Shown here piece after piece: positions 9,461-19,105 of a stretch of 64,000 nucleotides of DNA. Each line of letters begins with the position of its first letter. The stretch's first letter is position 1. Position numbers and translations under genes: made by a program. Source of the stretch: a virus. The notes beneath the pieces are model-generated. The model was not told the origin of the DNA and made no database searches. It saw only the letters and a list, made by a program, of their open reading frames with translations. The stretch lies in the IMG/VR virus record IMGVR_UViG_3300045125_000034, positions 1 to 64,000 of that record; one strand, 5' to 3'.

Positions 9461-9771
9461 CCTACTTCTCAGCCCTGCCCCGTGCCGATAGTTGCACTCG
9501 TCACTTCCTTAGATTCGTGTGCGGCAAAGACCGTGCGGGATTTGTAATGTTTGAATGCCGTCGAGGCTCCGAATCAGGTATGGATACACAACGCTGCCGA
9601 TAAGACATTGTTAATGCTTAGCGCGACCGTCGCTCTAACCGAGACATTCTAATCCATCAGGACAAGTGCAAGATGGTTGGAACGGAGGACGCTAGGAGAG
9701 TGTGGAACGACCTCTGCAATCCTGCATGGGCTTCACCTCAAATGTATCACGCTCTCACGATGGAGATTTGA
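9457..9771 (+). CDS. Protein of unknown function, frameshifted
   Basis: Overlaps the previous stop (ATGA). MTYFSALPRADSCTRHFLRF, later DILIHQDKCKMVGTEDARRV and WNDLCNPAWASPQMYHALTM. About 104 aa. The segment TEDARRVWNDLxxxxW looks like a short regulatory-type helix pair seen in phage early proteins; no assignment. Confidence 0.4.
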
Positions 9772-9777
9772 AATAGG

Positions 9778-10250
9778 GCTTCAGGTCTAGCATGACCACG
9801 GTTGGATTTACACCGTGCATGAACGCTATGTCCATGCGAGTGTTTCCCGACATGATCTGCATACCGCCATCGGGCAACTTGACCACGATAGGCATATCCA
9901 CAGGCAAGCCCTTTTGAATCCTATCTGACAGAGCCTTGAGCGTGTCCTCGTTCTAAACTTGGGATACGAGCGATATCCCGAGATCAAACCAAGCAGGCTC
10001 TTCATGTTCTTGGTACGGCTGCGGTTTCCAATTTTCTGTCCATCGCCGCGTCTACAACTACCGTAGGCGATTTTCACAGCTACTACGAAGTCCTTCTCTG
10101 TAGGGAAGATGTCTTTACCTCAACCGTGGCTTGAGATGCTTCCGTGATATTCAACCTTGTACTCTTGGCTTATGTTGACATCCGAGGGGCGAACCCGATT
10201 CCACCCTTGGCTTCCGAGAGCATTTCAAGAATGTCTTCGTAGGTCTTCAT
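9778..10250 (-). CDS. ParB/Srx-like domain protein with capsid-targeting-like N-terminus
   Basis: Minus strand, about 155 aa in several frames. It starts MKTYEDILEMLSEAKGG, very like the T4 capsid-targeting sequence, and ends with IVVKLPDGGMQIMSGNTRMD and IAFMHGVNPTVVMLDL. The (s)GNTRxxiaf...G..ptVVML block is the core of ParB/Srx-like nuclease or ATP-binding domains found in many phage proteins. Its start overlaps the stop of the small upstream gene. Inferred to be a virion-packaged enzyme; activity unknown. Confidence 0.5.
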
Positions 10251-10413
10251 TTGCCCGTCAACTGATCTATCGCTTGCTCAAATGGCGGTGGCATACGGCA
10301 TCTTTCCACATCTTTGCTTCCCAAGACGAACCGAAGGGACCGCCCACAGCATTTTCCAATGCCAATTCAAAGATGACTAGGGTGCATTCAATCTTATCTT
10401 GAGACAACCGCAT
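10247..10413 (-). CDS. Small protein of unknown function
   Basis: Minus strand, about 55 aa: MRLSQDKIECTLVIFELALE NAVGGPFGSSWEAKMWKDAV, then EQAIDQLTGK after one shift. Stop overlaps the next ATG (ATGA coupling). Confidence 0.45.
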
Positions 10414-10428
10414 CTTCAGACTCTTTAC

Positions 10429-11212
10429 CTACACCACCATTTGTAACAAAATGGCGATTCGTCCTGACACTTCGGGGTTTAGGAATCGGTCTTCAGCAGG
10501 AACATCCACTTCCAAGATCACAGGAACTCTACCTTTGAACTTGGCTCTTTCGGGGAATACCTGCAGACTAGAGATCAGCCTCAGGGAGCCACCTATGCCG
10601 CCCTTTGAAAACTTCTTGGCAATTTCAAGGCTAGATGTCCCACGATTGCATTTCCATTTTGCTCTTGTACATGCCCGTAGCAACAAGAGCGGGTTGACCT
10701 TTGTAGGGGATGTGCTTCCACTTATGTTCTGATATCATTCCAATCCATACTTTTTACCACGAAACAGAGAGGACCACTACCGCCCTTTGCCCAATCGGCT
10801 AGATCGGGAGCGACTTTGGATTTTCATAAATTTCCTGACAAACGGGCTTTTGCTACGACCCAGTGTAATTATCTCCCAAAGCCTTGTGAAAAGCATTGTG
10901 CATATCATCCACCATTTCTACGAACTTATCGTAGTTTTCAGACCATTTGAGATTTTTTCCCGTAGGCATCCACCCATTTTCTCATGCTCACGGGTGATGG
11001 TCCGAACCTGTCAAAAAACAACTTGAAGGCTTTCATGAACAGATTGAAGTCCTTGAGTCCGAACAGAGTACGAAAGTCAATCCGCTTGACTTCGGGAACA
11101 CCATCGAATTCTTCTTACCCCCGTTGAGTTTCAGGAGCATGGTCTCGTATTCCACGGGCATGGTCTTGCTGCTCTTCTTGGCTTCGTCTAGGAATTCGTT
11201 GAATGAATGCAT
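10429..11212 (-). CDS. Putative head-packaged protein of unknown function
   Basis: Minus strand, about 260 aa over many frames. N-terminus MHSFNEFLDEAKKSSKTMP matches the capsid-targeting pattern with an LxE cleavage-like site (LDE). Later DFRTLFGLKDFNLFMKAFKL, SENYDKFVEMVDDMHNAFHK, WKHIPYKGQPALVATGMYKS and FPERAKFKGRVPVILEVDVP. The last segments are beta-rich. The late box CTAAATA lies 5 nt before the ATG. No enzymatic family recognised. Confidence 0.5.
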
Positions 11213-11217
11213 AAGGA

Positions 11218-11224
11218 TATTTAG
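11218..11224 (-). promoter_or_regulatory. T4-type late promoter, minus strand
   Basis: CTAAATA on the minus strand, then TCCTT, then ATG 11212: predicted leaderless transcript. Confidence 0.5.
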
Positions 11225-11269
11225 GAAATGGGTTTGGCGGGAATAAGCCGTATCGAAATCAGCAAAGCA

Positions 11270-11277
11270 TATAAATA
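11270..11277 (+). promoter_or_regulatory. T4-type late promoter
   Basis: TATAAATA, 7 nt, ATG 11285. Divergent from the minus-strand late promoter 45 bp away. Confidence 0.6.
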
Positions 11278-11284
11278 AGTACAA

Positions 11285-12233
11285 ATGCCAAGACAAACCC
11301 AACTATCCCCGCCAACGAGATTTGTTCCAGTATTTCATAGTTCCGATGTTCTTGGGGGCGGCTACAACTTGCAGAAATATTAGTCCTCGACAGAAGACCT
11401 AGATTCATTGCCGGTCCCGGTGGTGGCAGCGGTGGCGGGTTAGAAGTGACGGCATGCGAAAAGGCAGCAAGAGAACGATGCGGAATATCTTAAAATTCTC
11501 AATGATGCTTTAATGCGAGCCAATGAGGCAAGAATAGCGGCGTATGAAGAACTTTTCATTAGATTCTTGTTGGAGATATGCTGGCTTGGATATCGCTCAA
11601 GATATATGGGGTCTCATACAGGGAATAATTAACGAAATTTGGGCGGAAACACACGGGTATGCTCTCGCTGCTTTGGGTGTGGGAGGATTTACGGGAGGGT
11701 GGGATCCATTAAGAGATTACAGAAATTCGCCCTACCCCCGAAGATATTCCCGATCATGTGCGAGGCAGTCCTTGATGGGACGAACCACCAACGGGAATAG
11801 GAGATGATATCCCTGATCTCCCCGATGGAGTCCCACCGACCCCAAACCAACAAAACCACCTCAAGCACCACAAGACCCGAAAAAACTTGGGCAATGGTTG
11901 AAGAGAGGACTGGAGAAAGATTGTAGGCAAGGTTCCTGTAAAAGAATCTTTTGAAATAATCCTAAAGGTATTAAAAAAACTCGCACCTTGACTGGTTGGT
12001 TGCTGCTATAGTTGCTGCTTTCATCTATGAAGCACTCAGTTGGAAGAAGTTTTCGCAAGAGAGTTTGCGAGAATTCAATCAGATAAAAACAAGTTGGAAG
12101 AATGGCTAAGGCAGCAGTTGGCGTGTTGCAGAAGATCCAGGACTGTAATTCTAATGGTTCTAAGTGTCTCGCGCCATTCACCCCGGATTACCTGTTGAAC
12201 AATGGGAACAACCCGATGACGGTTGCCCAATGA
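11285..12233 (+). CDS. Membrane-associated late protein with Gly/Pro linkers, frameshifted
   Basis: About 315 aa pieced together. MPRQTQLSPPTRFVPVFHSS, a GPGGGSGGG linker, helical AEYLKILNDALMRANEARIA, WAETHGYALAALGVGGFTGG, a Pro/Asp stretch (DDIPDLPDGVPPTPNQQ), then a hydrophobic segment (WLVAAIVAAFIYEAL) and QKIQDCNSNGSKCLAPFTP near the end. Linkers plus one or two membrane helices suggest a virion or lysis-related protein; no family recognised. The late promoter lies 7 nt before the ATG. Confidence 0.45.
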
Positions 12234-12258
12234 ATACCTGAGTTCGCCCTCAAAGAAC

Positions 12259-12286
12259 TTGCACAATTTAGTGTGTGTGGTATACT
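12259..12286 (+). promoter_or_regulatory. sigma70-like promoter
   Basis: TTGCAC, 16 bp, TATACT upstream of the HNH-like gene at 12310. Confidence 0.5.
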
Positions 12287-12309
12287 GTCCATATTATGGA
12301 GAGCGACTA

Positions 12310-13009
12310 ATGGGAACCAATAATCACCGAGGGAAAGACTTTGGTATACAGGGTGGGTATCAATGATGTTGATGCCCCGACATGGTGGTGGGAAAATGGG
12401 AAAAGGGTTCTCTGCCCCGTTATAGTTGTTGGAAAAGTATGCTTGGACGGTGTTATATCATTGAAGAAAAAACAAGGCGTCCCTGTTACGATGGAGTCCC
12501 AGTTCATCCTGTTTGGCATCGTCTTTCAAGATTTATAGAATGGCTGAACACACAACCACAAACGAAGCTGGCGAGAACTTCAACTTGACAAAGACCTGTT
12601 GGTAAAGGGCAACAAGGTTTACGGTCCCGATACCTGTTGCTTTTTGACACACGCTGAGAATAATGTGTTTCGCCCACAAACTTCAAGTAAGTTAGGAAGC
12701 GTAAATAAAGGACAATAGGGGTTCACGAAAGAACCCTTGGAAGAGTCGGCTTATTGGTGCGTCAAAGTACAAAGTCTCATGCTGGCAAAACATGTTATGC
12801 GTTACTCCTCAACCAGAGAGGAAGCCGAGAGTTTGTAGCCATGCGGGAGTCCCTGACCCTCGTTATTGAAATTGCAAACGCCAATTCCCACCAGTTCATC
12901 CGCGATGCCATGTTCCCGATGGATAGACGATTGGAAGAAGGAATTGGTGCTGTTGGAGAAGCGGCTATTCAGGGCGACTGCTAAACCTCAACTGCCGCTG
13001 TTTGAGTAA
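12310..13009 (+). CDS. HNH/homing-endonuclease-like protein, possibly with AP2-like C-terminus
   Basis: All three frames contribute. GINDVDAPTWWW, then LPRYSCWKSMLGRCY, RRPCYDGVPVHPVWHRLSRF, LDKDLLVKGNKVYGPDTCCF. The order W-xx-ML-x-RCY ... Y-x-(G)-V-x-x-W-x-x-F ... LDKDxLxKGNKxYxPxTCxF is the signature of a widespread phage protein group related to HNH homing endonucleases. The downstream part (WKSRLIGASKYKVSCW, then STREEAESL) resembles an AP2-type DNA-binding domain. It ends ATAKPQLPLFE. It may be two genes with a break near 12718. Confidence 0.55.
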
Positions 13010-13010
13010 A

Positions 13011-13578
13011 TGCCGTCCCTTGACTTTCTCAACCTGTATTGGGAGACCTGCGACTCTGTTAGCAGCATTCGCAAGAGTAGGCATTTTTGAAATTGGATGA
13101 CCTACTGACAGAACAGATATCAGGAGGTAGCCATCCGTGAGGATCCCATAGAGACCAAGTATAAGGGAACCAAGAGATGGGATATGCACTTTCCTGAGAA
13201 GAAGGTGGCTATCGAATACAAGACCTATCATCATTCAACAGTAAGGGAACAAGCGGGGGAGTTTGGGGAAGGGATTAGGTAACAGATTGGAAGAGGCAAT
13301 AGGTTCTGCCTTTGATCTCAAGAACAAAGATTCAAATTACAAATTGGGATATTTGATAGTCTTTGTGTTCAGGGATGAGAGTTCCAATTACGATACTGTG
13401 GTGAATAGGGCTATAGAGGTATTTGATAAATTGGTACGCGATGGGGTGTATGACTTCTTCTGCCCGCTGTTTACCGTGGGAAGGATAAGCATGGGGAACT
13501 GTCTGAGTTTACTCTTTCAATCGGTTTATTGGTGATATTGTGGCGGTCAGCCCACACATGCCCCACTTCCCCCACTAA
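13011..13578 (+). CDS. XhoI/PaeR7I-like PD-(D/E)xK restriction-type endonuclease, frameshifted
   Basis: About 185 aa: MPSLDFLNLYWETCDSVSSI, then KRWDMHFPEKKVAIEYKTYH and GNRLEEAIGSAFDLKNKDSN, YKLGYLIVFVFRDESSNYDT, AIEVFDKLVRDGVYDFFCPL. D-x11-E-Y-K forms a PD-(D/E)xK catalytic core. The sequence after it (GNRLEEAIGSAFDL ... LGYL ... LVRDxVYD) follows the XhoI/PaeR7I layout, in which a NNRTEEAiGSA-type helix and a (W)LGYL strand follow the ExK. Some 35 kb away the window also carries a DNA methyltransferase. Could be a restriction or exclusion enzyme, or a host-DNA degradation nuclease. Confidence 0.6.
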
Positions 13579-13768
13579 AAACACATGGGGGAATAATACA
13601 ATTTTCGTTGTTCAAGTCTTGGCAGTAGGTAGGTCGCGTCGTCAAGGGCTAGTCAGGGGAATCCAAAAGATTCTACAAATTTTCTGTTGTCAAGGTCCGA
13701 CCGCAGATTATTTCAGATTTTTCCTGCCGCCTTTTTGTAGAAATCCCGCCAGAATTTTACCAAAGGGG
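13579..13768. other. Intergenic region
   Basis: No convincing gene. C-rich then AT-rich sequence (AAAAACACATGGGGGAATAA) before the promoter of the cobS-like operon. No clear terminator seen. Confidence 0.4.
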
Positions 13769-13796
13769 TTGACACCGCCTAGCCATCGGTTATAAT
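13769..13796 (+). promoter_or_regulatory. sigma70-like promoter of the cobS-like operon
   Basis: TTGACA, 16 bp, TATAAT: perfect hexamers, 6 nt before ATG 13803. Confidence 0.85.
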
Positions 13797-13802
13797 TGAG
13801 GC

Positions 13803-15071
13803 ATGAGCATGACCCGTGAACAGACCCGTAACGCCTTCCTGACCGCCGCCTATGCCTTGGCTGGTGGCGATCCCGTGATTACCCGTCCGCAGGTTTTGGA
13901 AGCCGCCGCTAGTGGCGGTGTGCCGAACCCTGCGTGGTTGACCAACGACCCCGCCTACCGCGCCGGTCGTGGTCAGTACCGTCTGCCGCCGATGCACCAA
14001 GCGTCCCGTGCTGCCGCCCCTGTGGTCCCTGTGACTGCCGCCGCCGCACCTGTGACCGCTACGGCATCTGAGGAACAGCCTTGTGGACCTGAACCTGTCC
14101 ATGCAGGCGATTGAGTCGGGTGGGTCGGCGGTCCCTGCGAAGGATCCGCTGTTCGTGCCGTATGGCGACCATGAGACCATCGTGACCGTCATCAAGAGCC
14201 GCCGATGGACCCTCCTATGTGGTCGGTCCCTGGAGTTGCGGCAAGACCTTCTCGTATCAGCAGGCGTGTGCCGAACTGAGCCGCGAGTACTACGAGGTGC
14301 AGATTACCTCAGAGACCACCGAAGACGATCTGCTCGGTGGCTTCCGACTGGTGAACGGGGAGACCAAGTTCGTGTATGGTCCCGTCGCCCTCGCCATGAT
14401 CCGTGGGGGCTTCCTTGTCCTTGACGAGATTGACCAAGCGACCAACAAGGTGATGTGCCTTCAGCAGGTTCTCAACGGCAAGCCCGTGTTCCTGAAGAAG
14501 ATCAACCAATGGGTCAAGCCTCGCCGCCGGGCTTTCAATGTCGGGGCTACCGCCAACACCAAGGGCAACGGTGACGAGAGTGGCCGCTGGTGGTGCGAAC
14601 CCGCTGAATGTCGCCTTCCGTGACCGCCTCTCGGGCATGACCTTCGTCGCTGATTACCCTGCCGCCGCCGTGGAGCGGAAGATCCTGACTAAGGCTATGA
14701 CCGCCGTGGGCGTGGAGGACGAGGAGTTCGGTAAGCGTCTGGTGGAGTGGGCAGGAGCGATTCGCAAGACCAACCGTGAGGGTGGACTTGAGGAGACCAT
14801 CACGACCCGCCGACTGGTGCAGATTGCTCGAGAACCTCGCCATCCTCGGGAGCCGCGTGAAGAGCGTGGAACTCGGAACCAACATCTACGACGAGATCAC
14901 CCACGAGGCATGCTCAACCTGTACAAGAAGGTTGACGATGAGGCCGAGCCGAAGGTGAAGGGTCAGGATGAACTCGGTCAGGCTCCGAAGGGTCCGACCG
15001 CTGCGGGTACGACCGCTGCCGCTGCCGCCTCCAACAACAGGTGTCTCCCTTCTGATGGTTTACAACTTTGA
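13803..15071 (+). CDS. cobS: MoxR/CobS-type AAA+ ATPase, frameshifted
   Basis: About 415 aa. N-terminal 55 residues: TREQTRNAFLTAAYALAGGD and VPNPAWLTNDPAYRAGRGQY, a small domain shared with the gene at 15773. Then the ATPase: Walker A PWSCGKTF (GPSGCGKT after correction), Walker B GGFLVLDEIDQ, FNVGATANT as sensor 1, and a C-terminal lid with TTRRLVQIA. This is the dynein-related (AAA_5) MoxR/CobS group. Such ATPases work with a VWA partner as chaperone-like remodellers; in cobalt chelatase they insert metal. The VWA partner lies downstream in the same block. cobS-like genes are frequent in marine T4-like phages. The C-terminal tail is Ala/Lys-rich (AAGTTAAAAASNN). Confidence 0.85.
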
Positions 15072-15758
15072 AGTCTTCAGCAACGCACCGGTCACCTATA
15101 GTGGTCCCGATGGAATCTCGTTGACGAGCAAAGCCTTTTGGGTCCTCTCGGCTAAGGACTCGGTGGGCAACACTCAGGCAATCGTTTTTGAAAAGTGAGT
15201 GGCATCTGCAACGGCGATCCTGAGATGATGTTCCTCCACTCCTACCTGAACACCGCTGCCTTCCGCTACCGTCAGACGGGAGAGTACCACCGAACGCTTA
15301 ACTTGGTTGACACCGAAGATGCACGAATCCAAACGAATTCTGTTCCGTTTGGCTCTGCGTGGATGCGTGGATTCAAGCCGATGGAGTACGCCCGTCAACT
15401 TTACAACAACCTGCTTGAGTACAACAACTTTCAACTCACCAACCACATTGACTACACTCTACTCAGGAAGGATGGTCTGCTGATTAGTTCAGGCAGGTCC
15501 GCATACAATAGTTCCCCCGACTATAGTGTGTGGGTCAACGACAAGACCATCGTTCCTGCTGATGGATGGAAGTGTCCGGATCTTCTGCCGCAGAACCCAA
15601 GCCTTCAGGAACTCAAGAATGACATCGGCAAGTTTATTGAAAAGTTGAAGGCAGGAGTTGAACTTCAAACTGCGCTGCTACCACCAAGACCTACTACGCT
15701 CTTGACGCATAAGAAAATCGTCAGAAACCTCTTGACACCAAACCGAAACCTGTTATAA
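15055..15758 (+). CDS. Protein of unknown function in the cobS/cobT operon
   Basis: MVYNFEVFSNAPVTYSGPDG ... NTQAIVFEK in one frame. One extra A near 15193 breaks it from VSGICNGDPEMMFLHSYLNT onward, so I join the two (about 235 aa). The second part alone is an uninterrupted 187 codons: MRGFKPMEYARQLYNNLLEY, PDYSVWVNDKTIVPADGWKC, LQELKNDIGKFIEKLKAGVE. No domain recognised. Its place between the ATPase and the VWA gene suggests a function in the same complex. Confidence 0.55.
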
Positions 15759-15759
15759 T
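15732..15759 (+). promoter_or_regulatory. sigma70-like promoter
   Basis: TTGACA, 16 bp, TATAAT inside the 3' end of the previous gene; ATG 15773 behind GGAGAAATC. Confidence 0.8.
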
Positions 15760-15772
15760 AGGAGAAATCAAA

Positions 15773-16091
15773 ATGACTACGACGAACACCACCATCACGA
15801 TCAAGCCCCGTCAGAGCCAACTTCCTTGCCGCCCTTGAGGCAAAGTTCAGGCCGACCTGCGACCATCACCCGTAAGGCTCTTGTCACCTTCAAGCAGACA
15901 TGGAGTCAGGGTGAGATTGGTCCTCTCGGATTCGCTCTCCGTTGCCTGCGTGGCTCACGAACTCAAGCAACTTCACCGTTCAGCGAGCGGTCTATGCCCT
16001 CCCGTGGAATGAGTACGATGCATTCTTGGCTTCTGCATCGGGCGGTTCGCAGCCGAATACTCCCACGGATGCCGCTGATTCTGCGACCTAA
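15773..16091 (+). CDS. Small protein sharing the PxWLTN domain, frameshifted
   Basis: About 105 aa. MTTTNTTITIKPRQSQ, NFLAALEAK, PATITRKALVTFKQTW, then PAWLTNSSNFTVQRAVYALP and WNEYDAFLASASGGSQPNTP. The block PAWLTN...(V/G)xRaxYxLP also occurs in the N-terminus of the cobS-like ATPase (13803), where it reads PAWLTNDPAYRAGRGQYRLP. I infer a shared small fold, perhaps a winged-helix or adaptor domain linking this protein to the ATPase. Confidence 0.5.
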
Positions 16092-16093
16092 TG

Positions 16094-16193
16094 AGGGGAG
16101 CCGTGGCAACTCGGTAACGAGTAGCACCCCCGCTGCACAGGACTTTGAATCCTGTGGAGCAACCCCCTCGGAAGTTGAAAGACTTCCGAGGGA
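16094..16193 (+). ncRNA. Candidate structured RNA with three hairpins
   Basis: Between two genes: ACTCG-GTAA-CGAGT (16109-16122, GNRA loop), CACAGGA-CTTTGAA-TCCTGTG (16136-16156, 7-nt loop like an anticodon arm) and an 11-bp stem ending at 16192 (from 16165, loop TGAAAG). GGGG at 16095-16098 can pair with CCCC at 16162-16167. It is not a canonical tRNA: no T-arm and a misplaced D-arm. The last hairpin may act as an attenuator or terminator. Confidence 0.45.
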
Positions 16194-16255
16194 TTTCAAA
16201 CCTAGTAGTGCCACCAAGGCCGGTTGCACTACGCATTCTCAAAGGAGATTTCACT

Positions 16256-16549
16256 ATGGCCATCACCACTTGCCGTCGTACCAACAAGAACCGTCGCTCT
16301 CGCGTTGCTGCTCAGAACCTCATGGAAGGCGATGAGTTCGTCATGCACGGCGAGCCGAACATCTTCGTTGAGAAGATCAGCCGCAACGAGGATCGCGGAA
16401 CCGTTCGCGTGACCTTCAGCAACGACATGAAGCGCACCTATTCGTGGGGCTACAAGGCTCTCATCATTGAGACCCTGAGCCGTCACAACTTCCGTCGCAA
16501 CACCCTGCGTCGGGCCGGTTACCCCAACTACTACGCCTATGGTATTTGA
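16256..16549 (+). CDS. Small basic protein of unknown function, intact
   Basis: 97 codons without interruption, behind AAAGGAGA. MAITTCRRTNKNRRSRVAAQ, a beta-rich middle (GDEFVMHGEPNIFVEKISRN, GTVRVTFSNDMKRTYSWGYK) and an aromatic end (YPNYYAYGI). The strands resemble a small SH3- or OB-like nucleic-acid-binding fold, but this is only pattern impression. Confidence 0.6.
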   Translation: MAITTCRRTNKNRRSRVAAQNLMEGDEFVMHGEPNIFVEKISRNEDRGTVRVTFSNDMKRTYSWGYKALIIETLSRHNFRRNTLRRAGYPNYYAYGI

Positions 16550-16629
16550 CACTTTATATCGGACTTCAGATACCAAGCATCGCGTCTTGGGTCTCTAGTC
16601 CTACATCACTAAATTACTGGTTGGTGGAT

Positions 16630-16677
16630 GGGGGCTAGGCAAATATAATGAACTCCTGTGGAAGTGCCTAGACCCCC
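16630..16677 (+). ncRNA. Long stem-loop in the intergenic region
   Basis: GGGGGCTAGGCA pairs with TGCCTAG-A-CCCCC (12 bp, one bulge) around a 23-nt loop that contains ATATAATG. It lies in a 260-nt gene-free stretch (16550-16808) together with a terminator and a promoter. Could be an RNA regulator or processing site. Confidence 0.4.
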
Positions 16678-16712
16678 TACCGCCGGCTGGACAAAGAAAA
16701 GGCTTCGGCTCT

Positions 16713-16740
16713 GCCCCTGCTTCGGCGGGGGCTATTTGTT
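16713..16740 (+). terminator. Rho-independent terminator
   Basis: 8-bp stem GCCCCTGC / GCGGGGGC with a TTCG tetraloop, followed by TATTTGTT. Confidence 0.75.
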
Positions 16741-16771
16741 ATCGGACTTTGTAAAAAACTTGATCGTGGGG

Positions 16772-16799
16772 TTGACTTTCCCTGCCGAGTCGCTATAAT
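16772..16799 (+). promoter_or_regulatory. sigma70-like promoter of the cobT-like gene
   Basis: TTGACT, 16 bp, TATAAT; ATG 16809 follows 9 nt after the -10. Confidence 0.8.
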
Positions 16800-16808
16800 A
16801 AAAGAGTA

Positions 16809-19105
16809 ATGACCGCGACCCTCTCAAAAGCAACCGTTGAATCCAAGGCAGTTCTCGCCCGCATGTTGGCTACGGAGAACCTGTCCGTGGAACACAACCC
16901 GAAGGCTGAGACCGCCTACTTCGATGTCGAGAATCGGAAACTCGTCTTCCCGTGTTGGGAGGGCATGACCGATCACCTGTACGACATGCTCGGCGGGTCA
17001 CGAAACCGCCCACGCCCTGTTCACGCCCGCCGGTACGGAGAGCCCTCGACGCGGCGATCAAGGCAGTTGATCCCCGACCCGAAGCCGCGAGTGCTGCCAA
17101 GGGTTACCTGAACATCGTGGAGGATGCCCGAATTGAGCGGCTGGTGAAGGAGAAGTATCCGGGTCTGCGTCGGACCTTCTTCCTCGCGTATCAGGATCTG
17201 GTGAAGAGCGACCTGATGGCTCCCGCCGTGAATCAGATTGCCACGCTGCGTCTGATTGACCGAGCCAACATGCACTACAAGGTTGGAACCTTCGTGGATG
17301 TTCCGTTCAGCGAAGCCGAGTTCGGCATGGTTGAGCGGATGGCTACGACGAAGACCTTCGATGATGTCGTGGCTCTTGCCCGCGAGATGTGGGAGTACGA
17401 GAAGGAAGAGCAGAAGAAGCAGCAGGAGCAGGAGAAGGCTCAGAGCGAAGAGAAGAGCGTCCAGTCCGAGCAGGGCGAGGGCGAGTCTTCCGAGGGTGGC
17501 GAGAGCAGCGAGGGCGAGCAGAAGAGCGAAGAGACCGCTACCGCCGAGACCAGAAGCCAAGCCCGCGACCGAGACCGAAGAGAAGAGCAAGGGCGGCAAG
17601 GCTGAGACCGCCGAGAGCAAGACCTCCAAGACCGAGGACAGCAACGGCGGAACCGAAGGCGAGGGCAGGGTAGCGATCCGATGCCCGAGGCTTCCAAGAC
17701 CGATGGAATGCTGAATGAGTTCAGCAAGTCCAAGCGAAACCGAAGTACGCGAACTACTTCATGACCGCCGACCTTCCGAAGTTCAATGTGGAGAAGGGCG
17801 TGATTCCCGCTAGCACGGTGATTCCGCTGCTGATCGAACTTGGTGAGAACAACAACGGCATGGGCCGAGTTCACCGAGTGGAAGAATCGCAACGCCGAGA
17901 GTGTCGCCGTCCTGTGCCGCGAGTTCGAACGCCGTCGTGCTGCCGAAGCCGCGAGCCGTACCTCCATGAGCGATTCGGGAATGCTTGATGTGAACCGCCT
18001 GTGGTCCTACCGCGTGAGCGACGAGATCTTCCGTCAGTACGCGAATGTGAAGAATGGTCAGAGCCACGGCATTCAGGTCTTCGTGGACTTCAGCGGGTCC
18101 ATGAACGGCATCCTGTACGAGACCCTGTGTCAGATGGCTTCGCTCGCCGCCTTCTGCCGCCGAATGAACATCCCGTTTGATGTCTACGCCTTCACCGATG
18201 GTCTGGGCCGCCTGTGGACCACCGATATCAAGAACTCCGATTGGGAGTGTATGACTTGGGATCAGCGTGAGAAGGCGACCAACCCGTGGGAGCGTAACGA
18301 GAAGGGAATGCAGATCGGTGGATCCAACTTCCGGCTGGTTCACCTGCTGACGAGTGGACTGAGCGAGCGCAACTTCCGTATGGCTGTGGGCGGAATGCTC
18401 GCCGCCGTTCAGAACCGCCTTGCCAACCGCTACTATCAGAGCAGCGGGATTGAGACCCGCAACGGAGCGCAACTGTTCCGCCTGAATGGTACTCCGACGA
18501 ATCAGGCGACCCTTGCCGCGATGACCATCCTGCCCGAGTTCCGCAAGAAGCACAATCTTCAGATCGTCCACGCCGTCTTCCTGACCGATGGTGAGGCAGG
18601 AGACCGCTTCCGTGGTCCGAGCGAGACCGACTACAACCGCGATGTCACCGGGTATGTCTTCCGCGATAGCGTGACGGGCAACACCGAGAAGGTTCTGTCC
18701 TCCTTCTGCACTACGGGTCAGAACCGTGCGCTGAATCACCTGCTCGCCAAGCGTGGCTTCAATGTCATCGGTATCTCCTCTGCCCGACCCGCGAGTTCCG
18801 AACCAAGATGGCTGACGGTCAGGCAAGCGTAAGTGCTGGCAGCAACTACGACACCGAGATGGAAGCCGCCAAGACTAAGGGCTTCTGCGAGGCTGAGGAC
18901 TGCTACGGTTCACGCGGTGGTTTGGAATGAACGCTCCGCACCTTGACGAGAATGATTACTTCGTGGGCATCACCGAGACCGCCCCCAAGAGCCTCCTCAC
19001 GAAGGCATTTGCGAAGACCATCAAGCAGGGTACGATGAACCGCCTGCTCCTGAGCCGCTTCGTGGATCTGATCGCCAACCCCGCTCAAGAAGATTTGAAA
19101 AAGGA
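16809..19105 (+). CDS. cobT: CobT-like VWA-domain protein, frameshifted
   Basis: About 760 aa. The N-terminal part has GGHETAHALFTPAGTE, an HExxH seen in CobT-like VWA proteins, and EDARIERLVKEKYPGLRRTF. A long acidic, Gln/Glu/Ser-rich linker follows (17400-17680). The VWA domain begins about 18075: HGIQVFVDFSGSMNG carries the MIDAS DxSxS, and later FDVYAFTDGLGRLW and HAVFLTDGEAGD. This is the partner expected for the upstream CobS/MoxR ATPase; the pair would form a metal-dependent remodelling or chelatase-like machine. Whether it serves cobalamin synthesis in the host or virion assembly cannot be told from sequence. At least four indels. Confidence 0.85.

Noticed and set aside
14547-14885. 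Minus-strand frames in the cobS-like region
   Set aside because: Shadows of the high-GC coding strand that carries the Walker motifs.
16094-16193. tRNA-Gln gene suggested by CAGGA-CTTTGAA-TCCTG
   Set aside because: There is no T-arm or D-arm in the right place and a second tRNA-Gln with all arms exists at 37365.
17810-18826. 338-aa minus-strand open frame opposite the cobT-like gene
   Set aside because: It is the mirror of a GC-biased coding strand. The plus strand carries the VWA MIDAS motif and continuous sense, while the minus product has no recognisable domain or start signal.
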